NCBI GenBank assembly: GCA_020832925.1
Contig: JAJHRF010000006.1
Coordinates: 1 to 60,312, forward strand
Direction of reading: 5' to 3'
DNA length: 60,312 nucleotides
Origin: Desulfurococcaceae archaeon
GTDB taxonomy: Archaea > Thermoproteota > Thermoprotei_A > Sulfolobales > Ignisphaeraceae
Positions 17,160 through 26,880 of the stretch are shown here, piece after piece. The notes below the pieces were generated by a model, which worked only from the letters and a program-made list of their open reading frames with translations, ran no database searches and was not told the DNA's origin. Both the position numbers and the translations under genes were made by a program. Every line of letters starts with the position of its first letter. The first letter of the stretch is position 1.

Positions 17160-17586
17160 AATCTACACACTTCACATCAACAAATTTGTTTAATATATTA
17201 ATCATAGATCTGAGCGCATCATTACATCCATGTACAGCGATGTATTCCTTATCATCCTCTAAACCGAGACTAACATCAAATCCGAGAGATTTTAATCGTT
17301 TATATATACGCTGAGCTAGGTATGCTCTTAAATTCAGAAGTAGCGATGATTCGAGATCCTTAACCTTGTATTGATAAACATCAACTCTCTCTAGAAGACC
17401 TCTAGATACAAGTATTTTAATAATTTTCCGGGTTGTACGCTTTGATCCAAACAACGTTAAAATATCTAAAGCTTCACCTAAATTAAATATGCGATTTTGA
17501 AATACTTGTTTAAGTATTAGATAGTAAGCTATTTCGCGCTTAGTAATCCAAACCATTTTATCAGTATCCCCATATACATCATGCAT
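17158..17586 (-). CDS. Hypothetical winged-helix-like protein
   Basis: 142 residues, family not recognised. Residues about 13-75 read as a helix-turn-helix/winged helix (ITKREIAYYLILKQVF, ...SKRTTRKIIKILVSRGLLERVDVYQYKVKD), with a C-terminal alpha/beta part ending in Cys-rich HGCNDALRS and VDVKCVD. Met11 (17556) is an alternative start that would begin just before MVWITKREIAYY. Downstream of and on the same strand as the Rpo7 gene, 69 bp away, so probably transcribed with the aIF2-gamma/PIN/Rpo7 unit. A nucleic-acid-binding role is an inference from the fold alone. Confidence 0.7.
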   Translation of the reverse strand: MHDVYGDTDKMVWITKREIAYYLILKQVFQNRIFNLGEALDILTLFGSKRTTRKIIKILVSRGLLERVDVYQYKVKDLESSLLLNLRAYLAQRIYKRLKSLGFDVSLGLEDDKEYIAVHGCNDALRSMINILNKFVDVKCVD

Positions 17587-17654
17587 TCAGACCTTACGAG
17601 GCTCATCACGAAATCCGATCTAGATTGTAAAAAGACTTCCAGGGAGATTTATTA

Positions 17655-18209
17655 CTACCTAGCTTCTTTCTCTATCTTCTCCTTAATCCATTCTAATTTC
17701 CCTAGATAAGGCTGTCTCATGGTCATACTAATCCTAGGCATTTTTGTTTGTGCACCAAACGATACCGAGGTTATTCTAGCTCTAACAATGTCTCCCTGCA
17801 TTATCATTCTTTTACTCTGGGTTAAAACAATGGCGTTGCGAAGAGGATCGTATTTAACCTCTTCATCAGCTATTTGAGATATATGTATGAATCCCTCTAA
17901 AGGACCTATCTTCAACGTTATACCCATTCTTCCAACAGTACTAACGGGACCTTCAACGATTTCATTGATTATGGGGACGTAAGATAGAACCTCAAGTTCG
18001 ACTTTATGGTACGGAGCCCCATCACCAAGAGGTATATACCCTTCTGGATCGATACGTACATTTATGACTGCTAAAACTATGCCCAGGTTCTTATCCTTCA
18101 ATCCTTCGTATTTCTTTCTAAGTTCTTCTAACGTTACTTCTTCTAAAGGTTTGCCTATTTTTGATGGATCAATTCGTACAACGTCTACTAGCCTATGTAT
18201 CCTGAACAT
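17655..18209 (-). CDS. rpo7: DNA-directed RNA polymerase subunit Rpo7 (E')
   Basis: RNA polymerase stalk subunit that pairs with Rpo4 and binds the emerging transcript. The N-terminal RNP-like domain begins MFRIHRLVDVVRIDP and the S1 domain spans residues about 80-165 (GPVSTVGRMGITLKIGPLEGFIHISQI; VRARITSVSFG). I chose the second Met (18209) because AGGAGGT lies 6-8 bases before it and it matches family N termini; an in-frame ATG six codons upstream would put the ribosome site inside the gene. Follows the PIN gene and aIF2-gamma on the same strand, a common archaeal arrangement. The usual partner gene spt4 is not directly downstream. Confidence 0.95.
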   Translation of the reverse strand: MFRIHRLVDVVRIDPSKIGKPLEEVTLEELRKKYEGLKDKNLGIVLAVINVRIDPEGYIPLGDGAPYHKVELEVLSYVPIINEIVEGPVSTVGRMGITLKIGPLEGFIHISQIADEEVKYDPLRNAIVLTQSKRMIMQGDIVRARITSVSFGAQTKMPRISMTMRQPYLGKLEWIKEKIEKEAR

Positions 18210-18259
18210 ATGAAAATACCTCCTCATCAGTGTATATTTGTGTTCTAATCTTATTCTTA

Positions 18260-18718
18260 CTAAACGAGAATAGATGGTTCTAGTCTATTTTTAGCTTTTC
18301 TATACCAAACTACTTCAATTCCGTTTTCTATCAGCCTCTTCTTTAGCTCAATATCTGCAGTAAGGACGACGACCCTAATTATCCTACCAAGCTTTTTAGA
18401 GATCTCAATTATAGCACAATCTGCTTCATCTGTTCTACAGCCCGCGATATCTTCAGAAATTATGTTCAGGTTATTTACAATATTATTTAGTATCCAATAT
18501 GCAAGTCTCCCTTTCTCTGTAGATTTCGATGATAATTTATTTAATTCGTTTAACACATGTATAGGTATTGAAAGGATACAGCCGTTAACAGTAGCAAGGA
18601 TAGTATCTAATTTTACCAGATTTTGTGCTATCAAGAAAAGGATGCTTGTATCCAGTATTGCAATACACTTGATGTTTTCTTTTACATCTTTATACGTCCC
18701 CATCCTATTAAACGCCAC
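18260..18718 (-). CDS. PIN domain protein (Fcf1/Utp24-like)
   Basis: PIN-fold nuclease-like protein of 152 residues. Acidic residues of the active site are visible: the first Asp in CIAILDTSILFLIA, the Glu in HVLNELNKLS, and the Asp residues in TDEADCAIIEIS and VVLTADIELKKRL. The C-terminal GIEVVWYRKAKNRLEP resembles the Fcf1/Utp24 end. In archaea this gene is typically fused in order to aIF2-gamma and Rpo7, as here: its 5' end overlaps the aIF2-gamma stop by 37 bp if the GTG at 18718 is used; an ATG at 18703 is an alternative. A role in rRNA processing is likely by family, not shown. Confidence 0.88.
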   Translation of the reverse strand: MAFNRMGTYKDVKENIKCIAILDTSILFLIAQNLVKLDTILATVNGCILSIPIHVLNELNKLSSKSTEKGRLAYWILNNIVNNLNIISEDIAGCRTDEADCAIIEISKKLGRIIRVVVLTADIELKKRLIENGIEVVWYRKAKNRLEPSILV

Positions 18719-19920
18719 CTTCCTTTTATTCTCCTTGATAGAGCAGCGCTAATCTTCGGTATAATAACCACAGGTTCACGTAATACAACCTCAAGTTCAT
18801 CTTTCATTACCTTAGTAGCAATACCTACTCTGACAGTTGTTCCAACAGTGATTAGTAACTCCTCTCTCGGTTTAATAGGTTCAACAATTTCTTGAGATAC
18901 GCTTCCAACAGCTCGTTCAAATAGTTTATACTCTATACGAAGATAGTTAACAGGGTCTGGAACGTTGTGACCAGCAACACATCCAGCAAGGGAGTCAGCT
19001 TTTGTAATTGCAGGATCTAGGGAAGTACCTAAAGCTACAAGCCCGCCTGGAATAGCTTTATCACTTTCACGCATTCCGTATCTAATACTCGTAACCTTGG
19101 TTACTAAAGGTATAAACTTCGTAGATCCTTTCTCGATAACACGTGCACCGGGTTTGATTTCTATTTCATCTCCTACCCTTATCTCCCCTTTAATTAAACC
19201 TCCGCCAATAACTCCGCCAACAAGTTTATTTGGAGGTGTTCCAGGTAAATTTATATCGAAACTTCTAGCAATTAACATGTAAGCTGGTTTACTCAGATCT
19301 CTCTCAGGTGTTTTGAACATCTTCAGCATCGACATAACCAGCAAGTCTATGTTTAACTTATGGAGAGCGCTAATAGGTATTACAGGAGCTTTTGAGAATC
19401 TTGTTGTTGATAAGAAATCAATGATTTGTGCATAGTTTTTCTTAGCCTGTTCTTTATCAACTACATCAACTTTATTTTGCACTACCACGAGTTGTTCTAT
19501 CTTCATGATATCTAAAGCCATTAAATGCTCTCGTGTTTGTGGTTGAGGACATGGTTCATTAGCTGCTATAACCAGTATAGCCGCATCCATCAACGAAGCT
19601 CCTGATAACATAGTTGCCATCAGTATTTCATGCCCTGGGGCATCTACGTAGGAAACAGCTTTAACTATCTCAGGCTTAGACCCCTCAGGACATTGAAGAT
19701 CTGTTCTATACGCTTGCGGAGATTCAAGGTTTTCACATTTAACTAAATAACCATCAGCATAACCAAGCTTTATAGTCATAGACCTTTTCAACTCTTCTGA
19801 GTGACGAGCTGTCCACTGACCTGTTAGAGCTTGTACAAGAGTTGTTTTTCCATGATCTACGTGACCTACAACACCTATACTCAGTTCTGGAATAAGGTTC
19901 ATATCGATATACCCACTCAC
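18682..19920 (-). CDS. eif2g: Translation initiation factor aIF2 subunit gamma
   Basis: GTPase subunit of the heterotrimeric factor that delivers Met-tRNAi to the small ribosomal subunit. G1 GVVGHVDHGKTTLVQALTG (about residues 16-34), switch 1 with SMTIKLGYAD, a knuckle CENLESPQAYRTDLQCPEG (only two Cys remain of the usual four), G3 VDAPGHE, G4 VVQNKVDVV and G5 PISALHK are present, then beta-barrel domains II and III. 412 residues is normal. It is the first gene of a unit with PIN protein and Rpo7; eS6 lies 43 bp upstream on the same strand. Confidence 0.97.
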   Translation of the reverse strand: MSGYIDMNLIPELSIGVVGHVDHGKTTLVQALTGQWTARHSEELKRSMTIKLGYADGYLVKCENLESPQAYRTDLQCPEGSKPEIVKAVSYVDAPGHEILMATMLSGASLMDAAILVIAANEPCPQPQTREHLMALDIMKIEQLVVVQNKVDVVDKEQAKKNYAQIIDFLSTTRFSKAPVIPISALHKLNIDLLVMSMLKMFKTPERDLSKPAYMLIARSFDINLPGTPPNKLVGGVIGGGLIKGEIRVGDEIEIKPGARVIEKGSTKFIPLVTKVTSIRYGMRESDKAIPGGLVALGTSLDPAITKADSLAGCVAGHNVPDPVNYLRIEYKLFERAVGSVSQEIVEPIKPREELLITVGTTVRVGIATKVMKDELEVVLREPVVIIPKISAALSRRIKGRWRLIGWGRIKM

Positions 19921-19963
19921 TAGAAGTAAATTAGCTCAACTTAAAGGTGTACTACATTATATG

Positions 19964-20614
19964 CTATGTCGATACTATGACAGTATTTATCTGGACTATA
20001 TCTGGGGAAATAGTATCTCCTCTAACTAGCTTTCTCCTCCTTTCACCTTTCTCTTTAGGTTTAAAACCAGGACCAGAGGATAATAAGAGGTACTTCTTCA
20101 CAGGCCCTTCAACATCAGGTCTCATTGGGAACCCTGCTAAATCAGATCCCCCTCTAATCTCTAGAGTTACATTAGGTAAACCTATCAATCTCCCATCAAT
20201 TCTATCACCTATCTTCATCCCTATAAGTTTTGATGCAACATCTTCAGAAATTCTTACCTGGAATGCTGAAGCAGCGAATACCTCGCCTATAACTTGGCTT
20301 GAACCGATTTTTTCTGTGAGAAAAGTTAGCGGTACACCAACAGTTAAAACATCTAATGAATTATCTACAACAGCTTTTCCAACAAGCTTTACTTTCTCGT
20401 TGTTTGCTCTATTCTTCCATATCCTTACAACTACTATGCCTAGAGGAGGATTAATTATCTTTAGTACCTCAGGGTTGATATGGATGTTAGGTAGAATTCT
20501 TTGCTCTTTATGCTTTTCGTTGTATTCTAAGTTTTCTAAACCCACCACTTTAACAGGTATTACACGTGGATTCTTTATACGGGGATCTGATACAACTATT
20601 ATGCACTCAGGCAT
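19964..20614 (-). CDS. rps6e: Ribosomal protein eS6
   Basis: Small-subunit protein eS6. The diagnostic block [17 protein letters not shown] followed by [20 protein letters not shown] and the C-terminal [15 protein letters not shown] is intact at residues about 145-205. At 216 residues it is longer than the roughly 125-residue euryarchaeal form, because about 85 extra residues (starting [20 protein letters not shown]) precede the core; an extension of this kind is known from crenarchaeal eS6. Located directly upstream of aIF2-gamma, which is the common archaeal order, so likely co-transcribed. Confidence 0.95.
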   Translation of the reverse strand: MPECIIVVSDPRIKNPRVIPVKVVGLENLEYNEKHKEQRILPNIHINPEVLKIINPPLGIVVVRIWKNRANNEKVKLVGKAVVDNSLDVLTVGVPLTFLTEKIGSSQVIGEVFAASAFQVRISEDVASKLIGMKIGDRIDGRLIGLPNVTLEIRGGSDLAGFPMRPDVEGPVKKYLLLSSGPGFKPKEKGERRRKLVRGDTISPDIVQINTVIVST

Positions 20615-20800
20615 TCTTATTCAGCACCCTTATCGTTACAAGCTAACAAATCTAACCCTTAAAAACTATTTTGATTCGAAACATATTCTTCAAGTATAGC
20701 CGTAATTCAAGTATTACATTGTTTTCACTATTTTTATCAAGAGCTTTTAATTTCCTTAGCGAAGAGGGTATAGTGAGTCATACAGAGAAGGTGATGATAG

Positions 20801-21556
20801 ATGTCCGTAATAGAGAGAGTTAAAAGCGGTATCCACGGATTTGACGAGCTTGTTAACGGTGGGATTCCAAAGAGAAACATCGTCTTATTGAGTGGAGGAC
20901 CTGGTACAGGGAAAACGATATTTGGTTGGCAATTCCTTTACTACGGTTTAACTTTAGGTGAACCTGGAATACTAGTAACTTTGGAAGAGCATCCAGTACA
21001 AGTGAGGAGGGAGATGAACGCCTTTGGGTGGGATATAAGGAAATATGAAGAAGAAGGTAAATTTGCTATTGTAGACGCGTTCACGGGAGGGATAGGTGAG
21101 GCAGCTAAGAGGGAGAGATATGTTGTGAAGTCTGTAGACGATATGGGTGAGTTCATAGACGTTGTAAGAACGGCTTTGAAGGACGTCAAAGCTGAGAGAG
21201 CTGTTATAGATTCAGTTTCAACGTTGTATTTGACTAAACCTTCTATTGCAAGAAATGTTGTTATGCAGCTGAAGAGAGTTTTATCAGGTTTAGGAGTTAC
21301 AGCGATCCTAGTATCACAAGTAAGTGTAACTGAAAGAGGTTTTGGAGGTCCAGGTGTTGAACATGCTGCTGACGGTATAGTGAGGCTAGATCTTGACGAA
21401 GTTAATGGCGAGCTTGTGAGATCTATAATTATCTGGAAGATGAGGGGGACGAAACATGATATGAAAAGACATCCGTTTGAGATAACTGATAAAGGTATAA
21501 TAATATATCCGAACAAAGTTGTTAAATTCTCTAGAGCAGGTGTAGCATATGAGTGA
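20801..21556 (+). CDS. KaiC/RadA-like ATPase (aRadC type)
   Basis: Single-domain RecA-fold ATPase of 251 residues in the KaiC-like family. Begins IKSG-type [23 protein letters not shown], Walker [16 protein letters not shown] (about 31-45), [19 protein letters not shown], Walker [14 protein letters not shown] (about 124-136) and [26 protein letters not shown]. These are RadA-paralogue/KaiC features. The start has GAAGGTGATG just upstream. The next gene (HTH protein) starts 8 bp before its stop, giving a coupled two-gene operon. The family is linked to DNA repair or signalling in archaea; the exact role is not known. Confidence 0.9.
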   Translation: MSVIERVKSGIHGFDELVNGGIPKRNIVLLSGGPGTGKTIFGWQFLYYGLTLGEPGILVTLEEHPVQVRREMNAFGWDIRKYEEEGKFAIVDAFTGGIGEAAKRERYVVKSVDDMGEFIDVVRTALKDVKAERAVIDSVSTLYLTKPSIARNVVMQLKRVLSGLGVTAILVSQVSVTERGFGGPGVEHAADGIVRLDLDEVNGELVRSIIIWKMRGTKHDMKRHPFEITDKGIIIYPNKVVKFSRAGVAYE

Positions 21557-22028
21557 AGTACCTCTTAAACCTTTAGGAAAAGAAGAGATTCGAAAACTAG
21601 AACTAGCCTTAATCTTAACAACGTTAACCAGACCTGACGTCATAGAGAAAATCAGAAGTGCTGAAGATAAACTCACTTGGTTAGACAGCTTAGTTATAGC
21701 TGCTGCAGCTCTTGCTAGAGATAAAGCTGGGTACCCTGTAAGCGTTATAGCTGAAGAACTTGGTAGAAGTGAGATAACGATAAGAAATCATCTAGCAGGT
21801 AAAACAGAAGCTGGAAAACTAGTTTTAGAATCATATGAAATCCTTAGGTCCGCAGGAGGTACCCTCTCCATACCTATAGCAACATCATCAGAGATAGAGT
21901 TTCTCAGAAAGAGAATCGCAGAATTAGAGAGCATTATCAAGGAGAAAGATAAAACTATAAAGATTCTAAATGAGAAACTAGCCAAAGTTAAGCACTATCT
22001 TAGTGAAACATTGAAAGAATTAAGCTGA
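21549..22028 (+). CDS. HTH and coiled-coil protein coupled to the KaiC-like ATPase
   Basis: 159 residues with two visible parts: an N-terminal helical region followed by a helix-turn-helix ([21 protein letters not shown], about residues 62-81) and a C-terminal coiled coil ([22 protein letters not shown], then [22 protein letters not shown]). The HTH wording suggests DNA binding as an oligomer through the coiled coil. It overlaps the KaiC-like gene by 8 bp, so the products probably act together. A dedicated regulator or DNA-targeting partner of the ATPase is an inference. Confidence 0.8.
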   Translation: MSEVPLKPLGKEEIRKLELALILTTLTRPDVIEKIRSAEDKLTWLDSLVIAAAALARDKAGYPVSVIAEELGRSEITIRNHLAGKTEAGKLVLESYEILRSAGGTLSIPIATSSEIEFLRKRIAELESIIKEKDKTIKILNEKLAKVKHYLSETLKELS

Positions 22029-22108
22029 ATAACGTTTAACAGTTTTTCACTTTTTATTTCGTTCCACATATTAACTAAGCCGTAGTAGTTCTTGTACTGG
22101 TGAGCTAG

Positions 22109-23935
22109 GTGAGCATTGCTATACAACAGAAGAATAAGAGAAGACTCAGACAGCCAATAGTTGTAGTCTTGGGGCACGTTGACCACGGTAAGACAACACT
22201 CTTAGATAAGATAAGAGGAACAGCTGTTGTTAAGAAAGAACCTGGTGAAATGACGCAACATGTTGGTGCAAGTCTTGTCCCAGTATCTGTTATTGAGAAG
22301 ATAGCAGCTCCGCTGAAGAAGGTGATAAGGTTTAAACTCGATATACCGGGGCTTTTATTCATCGATACTCCAGGCCATGAACTGTTTTCTAATTTGAGAA
22401 GAAGAGGTGGTAGTGTAGCTGATCTAGCTATACTTGTTATAGATATTAACGAAGGGGTTATGCCTCAAACAATAGAGAGTATAGAGATACTTAAAGCTAG
22501 AAAAACACCGTTTATTGTAGCAGCGAACAAAATCGATAAGATACCTGGATGGAGATCTTACCCAGATGAGCCTATAATAGAAAGTCTTAAAAAACAGAGC
22601 TCTAACGTTGTTAAAAAACTCGAGGCACTGATATACCAGTTAGTAGGTCAGCTAGCTGAAAAAGGGGTTAATGCTGAGTATTTTGAGAGAGTCAGAGATT
22701 TTATGACAACAGTACCTATAGTTCCGGTATCAGCGAAAACAGGGGAAGGGATCCCAGAGCTTCTTGCGATAATGGCTGGTATGGCTCAAAGATATATGAC
22801 TGAAAGACTTAGATATGCTGAAGGACCTGCTAAAGGTGTTGTTCTAGAAGTTAAAGAACAACCTGGATACGGTACAGCACTCGATGTTGTATTATACGAT
22901 GGGGTTCTACATGAGAAAGATCTTTTCGTGATTGCAGGAATGAATGGGCCTATAGTATCTAGGGTAAGAGCTATCTTAATGCCGAAGCCTTTAATTGATA
23001 TAAGGGTAGCAAAAACTGATCTAGCACCTGTAGAAGAGGTGTCAGCAGCTGCTGGTATACGTATTATTGCTCCTGGTATAGATGAAGCTATAGCGGGATC
23101 CCCATTCTATGTTATACCAAATGAAACCGAGATTGAGAATTATAAGAGGATGGTGTTGGAGGAGGTATCAGCTATTAGGATTAAAAAGGATATTAATGGA
23201 GTCATAGTTAAAGCTGATACATTGGGTACTCTAGAGGCTTTAATAGAAGCCTTGTCACGTAAGTCTATCCCTATTAGAATAGCAGACGTTGGACCTCTTA
23301 CAAGAAGAGAAGTTATTGAAGCATCTATAGTAGCTAAAACAGATAAATATCTAGGCGCTATTCTTCTTTTCAATGTAAAAATGATGCCAGATGCCGAAGA
23401 ACTTGCGAAGAAAGAGAATATAAAGATTTTCAGCGGCAACATAATATACAAGCTTGTTGAAGACTATGTAACCTGGATTGAAGAGGAAAAGAAGAAAGAA
23501 CTTCAAAGAGAACTTGAGCTTGTAGTCCTACCTGCTAAGATAAAGATATTGCCAGGTTTCGTGTTTCGACGTAGCGATCCAGCTATAGTAGGGGTAGAAG
23601 TTCTAGGAGGAGTTGTGAGGTCTGGTACACCACTTATGAGGATTGACGGTAAAAACGTAGGTGAAATACTTCAGATACAGCATATGGGGGTACCATTAAA
23701 AGAAGCGAGAAAAGGACAAGAAGTTGCGATATCTATAAAAGGCCATGTTATGGTTGGTCGCCATATAAAGGAGGGAGACATACTGTACTCAGATATACCA
23801 TTATCTCACGCAAAACTAATTATATCCAAACTCAAGTCTATGTTGGATGAAGACTCTATACAGATCCTGAAAGAGATAATAAGGATCAAAGCTTCTCTTG
23901 ATCCTGCATTTGCAGCCTTACTTATGCAGTTATAG
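22109..23935 (+). CDS. infB: Translation initiation factor aIF5B (IF2-like)
   Basis: GTPase that promotes ribosomal subunit joining. G1 VVLGHVDHGKTTLLDKIRGT (about residues 20-39), then EMTQHVGASLVP as switch region, G3 IDTPGHELFSNLRRRGGSVAD, G4 VAANKIDKIPGW and G5 PVSAKTGEGIPELL, followed by the EF-P-like barrel, linker helices and a C-terminal barrel (residues about 490-600). 608 residues is typical of the archaeal form, without an intein, which this gene carries in some archaea. Start is a GTG with GGTGAGCTAG just ahead. Converges on eL24. Confidence 0.97.
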   Translation: MSIAIQQKNKRRLRQPIVVVLGHVDHGKTTLLDKIRGTAVVKKEPGEMTQHVGASLVPVSVIEKIAAPLKKVIRFKLDIPGLLFIDTPGHELFSNLRRRGGSVADLAILVIDINEGVMPQTIESIEILKARKTPFIVAANKIDKIPGWRSYPDEPIIESLKKQSSNVVKKLEALIYQLVGQLAEKGVNAEYFERVRDFMTTVPIVPVSAKTGEGIPELLAIMAGMAQRYMTERLRYAEGPAKGVVLEVKEQPGYGTALDVVLYDGVLHEKDLFVIAGMNGPIVSRVRAILMPKPLIDIRVAKTDLAPVEEVSAAAGIRIIAPGIDEAIAGSPFYVIPNETEIENYKRMVLEEVSAIRIKKDINGVIVKADTLGTLEALIEALSRKSIPIRIADVGPLTRREVIEASIVAKTDKYLGAILLFNVKMMPDAEELAKKENIKIFSGNIIYKLVEDYVTWIEEEKKKELQRELELVVLPAKIKILPGFVFRRSDPAIVGVEVLGGVVRSGTPLMRIDGKNVGEILQIQHMGVPLKEARKGQEVAISIKGHVMVGRHIKEGDILYSDIPLSHAKLIISKLKSMLDEDSIQILKEIIRIKASLDPAFAALLMQL

Positions 23936-23939
23936 CTTT

Positions 23940-24128
23940 TTAACGACCTCCGTGAGGTATATAGTACTTGGTCCACGCCAATTTCTTTGGATCCCTACCT
24001 AGCTTATAATTTTTGAAACACTTACTTGAGCAAAACCATAAGATAGTGCCATCGTTTTTTACAAACATTAACCCTGTTCCAGGTTCAATTTCGTTTCCGC
24101 AAAAACTACACACTTTTTTTGTAACCAT
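23940..24128 (-). CDS. rpl24e: Ribosomal protein eL24
   Basis: Zinc-binding large-subunit protein of 62 residues. The zinc ribbon reads CSFCG...CSSKC with the family words [23 protein letters not shown] and [12 protein letters not shown]; it ends KLAWTKYY. Its stop is 4 bp from the aIF5B stop on the other strand. In many archaea eS28, eL24 and IF2 are in one orientation; here eL24 is flipped relative to eS28 and aIF5B. Confidence 0.95.
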   Translation of the reverse strand: MVTKKVCSFCGNEIEPGTGLMFVKNDGTILWFCSSKCFKNYKLGRDPKKLAWTKYYIPHGGR

Positions 24129-24231
24129 GTTACCACCTACACCATTTTCTGCACGTTTACCTCTGGAACACTACAATGTTAAAGCTTATAAGCTCTAAAG
24201 ATATATTTGGAGTATCGATAGGCGGTTCAAT

Positions 24232-24495
24232 ATGCCAAAAGTAGTTGTAGAAGATAGATCTAAAGACTTTGAGGTAAACGTTATCGAGAAAATAGGGTTT
24301 CCAGCAGAAGTTGTACAGATAATCGGGAGAACAGGTATAACAGGTGAAGTTACGCAAGTTAGGGTAAGAATTCTTGAAGGTAGAGATAAAGGTAGGATTC
24401 TCACCAGAAATGTTAGAGGTCCTGTAAGGATAGGTGATATAGTGATTCTAAGAGAGACAGAAAGAGAAGCTAGGAAACTAACAGTTAGGAGATAG
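24232..24495 (+). CDS. rps28e: Ribosomal protein eS28
   Basis: Small-subunit OB-fold protein of 87 residues. The end-to-end family pattern is clear: [64 protein letters not shown]-like GCTTATAAGC lies about 35-45 bp upstream (around 24184-24193), divergent from eL24. It normally forms an operon with L7Ae, but here L7Ae is on the opposite strand and convergent, 150 bp away. The gap between them contains no obvious gene. Confidence 0.95.
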   Translation: MPKVVVEDRSKDFEVNVIEKIGFPAEVVQIIGRTGITGEVTQVRVRILEGRDKGRILTRNVRGPVRIGDIVILRETEREARKLTVRR

Positions 24496-24647
24496 TGTCA
24501 AATACCTAGTATTCGATTTGATGTTTAATCCAGCTTGCGAAACATAACTACCTATATCCAGAGACTTCTGAAAAAGACTTCAAATGCTGTACAAGACGTT
24601 ATCAATTAAGAAAAATATATAAAAACTTTATATTGCATTCAATTTAG

Positions 24648-25040
24648 TTACTTACTTACTTTCGTTCTAAGTTCTTGATACTTAGCTATAAGTTCTTCTA
24701 GTTCTGCCTTAGCTTCACCAGGTTCAACAATGCATGCTGATGCGGCAGCAACTTCTATTCCTGCAGCTTCACCTAAACGTTTCTTACTTGGTACGTAGAG
24801 GTAGGGCACTTTCTTCTCTTCACAAAGCAGAGGTAGATGTGCGACTATTTCTGGTGGATCGACATCCTCGGCTATTAGTACTAGTTTACACAAACCTCTT
24901 TCAACACCTTTCGTAACTTCGTTAGTTCCTTTCCTAATCTTACCTCCAGTTTCCTTACTTTTTTTCAGAGCTTGGTACGCTTTTTCTGCTACTTCTGGAG
25001 GTACTTCAAATCTTACGTAAAACGGTTTAGACTTAGACAT
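24648..25040 (-). CDS. rpl7ae: Ribosomal protein L7Ae
   Basis: Kink-turn-binding protein of 130 residues that is a ribosomal protein and also the core of C/D and H/ACA sRNPs and RNase P. The family blocks [14 protein letters not shown] (RNA-binding), [23 protein letters not shown] and [13 protein letters not shown] are present, followed by [11 protein letters not shown]. With Nop5 and fibrillarin at 47-49 kb and the C/D sRNAs described here, all C/D components except further guides are in the window. Located upstream of gltX on the same strand with an 82-bp spacer. Confidence 0.97.
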   Translation of the reverse strand: MSKSKPFYVRFEVPPEVAEKAYQALKKSKETGGKIRKGTNEVTKGVERGLCKLVLIAEDVDPPEIVAHLPLLCEEKKVPYLYVPSKKRLGEAAGIEVAAASACIVEPGEAKAELEELIAKYQELRTKVSK

Positions 25041-25122
25041 ATTTTATTCGACCTCTTAATGCTATGTTAACCGCTAGTAATGTAAAGAACTATACCTCGG
25101 TATTTAAGATATTCTGAAAATA

Positions 25123-26880
25123 CTAATCATGTGTGTAGATAATTGTAACGATATTCCTGCTTATATCATCAATACGACCAAAACCTATTCTAACCATCTG
25201 TACAACTTCTCCTATGCTCAAATGCTTAATCGATTCTTCACCTACACTACGAAGCTTAAGTAATCGGAGCTTCTCTGCTTTAATGATTCTAACCTTCGTT
25301 ATATTGTCAGCGGGTACCCATTGAACAATCGGGGCACCTAATTTCTTTGCATATTCAACATCTCCCCCTATATTTTCTGCGACTATCTCGCTATCTCTAT
25401 GTCCGATTAACTTAATGTTCGTAAACTCCATCAGCCTAATAAATCCCACATTCTTGAATACTTCAGCATCGCTTGAGCTGATGAATACCTCAGGTCTGTT
25501 CAATTTAATCTCTCTATAACCTAGGTTAGCAGTAGGATGATAGGGTATTTTAATTGTTATAGGGGTTTGTAGATTACTTATTCTAACTTTAATAGGGTTC
25601 AAAACAATGAATACACGTTTTGATATAGGATCCAGTATTTTCCTATTGATAGAAGCGATATTTTCCCAGCTAATTAGAGCATCTACACCTTTAACACCGA
25701 GTTCTAAAATTATCTGTCTTATAGCTTCAGCTGAGATACCTCTTCTTCTTAGAGCTGCTATAGTTCCGAACCTGATATCATCTATACCCATGAATTTACC
25801 AGGGTTAGTCTTTAGTTGCGACTTAATCCAAGATTTGCTCAATATAGTTTTTTCTAACCCTACTCTTCCAAGATTTACTACCTCTGGATAACGCCACCCA
25901 AAATAGTGGTATATATACATCTGTTTAACAGTATTTACAGCATGCTCTCTCCCCCTAAAGATGTGTGTAACGCCCATTAAATGATCATCAAGTGCTGCCG
26001 CGAAATTGTAGGTAGGCCATAGAATATACTTATCCATTGTAATTGGGTGCGGATTTTTAGCGCTATCTATAATTCTGAACATGACCCAATCTCTTACAGA
26101 AGGATCTGGATGATTGAGATCTGTTTTAATTCTAACAACTGCTTCACCTTCTCTATACTCTCCAGAAAATATTCTATCTAGTCTCTCAAGATGGATTGAG
26201 GGATCTTCGTTTCTATGTGGGCATGCTTTTCCTTGATTCCTTAGCTCTCTAAATACTTCAGGTCTACATAGATCTACGTACGCATACCCGTTCTTGATAA
26301 GCTTTTTAAGATAGTCGTAGTATATCTCCATTCTCAAGCTCTGGATATACTCTTCGTCCCATGATATGCCAAGCCATTTCAGATCTTCCCTAATAATATC
26401 GTAAGCTTCAGGCATAGGTTTCTTTATTCTAGGATCGGTATCTTCAAACCTTAGTATAAACTTCCCTTTGTACATAACGGCATAGATATGGCTAATAATT
26501 GCAGCTCTAGCATTACCTAGATGTATTGGGAAATCAGGGTTAGGAGCAAACCGTGTTACTACTGTACCCCATTTATCGACATTTGGTAGTGGTGGGAGGC
26601 TTTTTACCTGGGGCTTTACCTCTCCTTCTATTGAAACACCTAGCTCTTCTGCGAGCTTCTTAACATCATCCATACTGAGGCTATTCACGTAATGAACAAC
26701 ATCTTTCACTATAGATACAACTTCTTTTGCGAAGTGGCGTAGATCCTTGAGCTCACCAAAGATTTTATTTACAACAGGTTCAACCCTAGCTTGGCCATAC
26801 TTCAACCTATTCATAACAGCCTGTGCTAAAGCTTTCTTACGTATCTGCTCTTTAAGAGGCTCTGGTAAGCTCAATGACAT
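25123..26880 (-). CDS. gltX: Glutamyl-tRNA synthetase
   Basis: Class I synthetase of the archaeal/eukaryotic GlnRS-like type, charging tRNA-Glu and, because a GatE gene is present, probably also tRNA-Gln for transamidation. The HIGH-like motif is RFAPNPDFPIHLGNARAAI (about residues 109-127) and the KMSKS-like motif is KTILSKSWIKS (about 345); the C-terminal anticodon-binding part is beta-rich. 585 residues is normal. Its 5' end overlaps the preceding unknown gene by 29 bp, placing it at the end of an isoprenoid/unknown operon. Confidence 0.97.
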   Translation of the reverse strand: MSLSLPEPLKEQIRKKALAQAVMNRLKYGQARVEPVVNKIFGELKDLRHFAKEVVSIVKDVVHYVNSLSMDDVKKLAEELGVSIEGEVKPQVKSLPPLPNVDKWGTVVTRFAPNPDFPIHLGNARAAIISHIYAVMYKGKFILRFEDTDPRIKKPMPEAYDIIREDLKWLGISWDEEYIQSLRMEIYYDYLKKLIKNGYAYVDLCRPEVFRELRNQGKACPHRNEDPSIHLERLDRIFSGEYREGEAVVRIKTDLNHPDPSVRDWVMFRIIDSAKNPHPITMDKYILWPTYNFAAALDDHLMGVTHIFRGREHAVNTVKQMYIYHYFGWRYPEVVNLGRVGLEKTILSKSWIKSQLKTNPGKFMGIDDIRFGTIAALRRRGISAEAIRQIILELGVKGVDALISWENIASINRKILDPISKRVFIVLNPIKVRISNLQTPITIKIPYHPTANLGYREIKLNRPEVFISSSDAEVFKNVGFIRLMEFTNIKLIGHRDSEIVAENIGGDVEYAKKLGAPIVQWVPADNITKVRIIKAEKLRLLKLRSVGEESIKHLSIGEVVQMVRIGFGRIDDISRNIVTIIYTHD

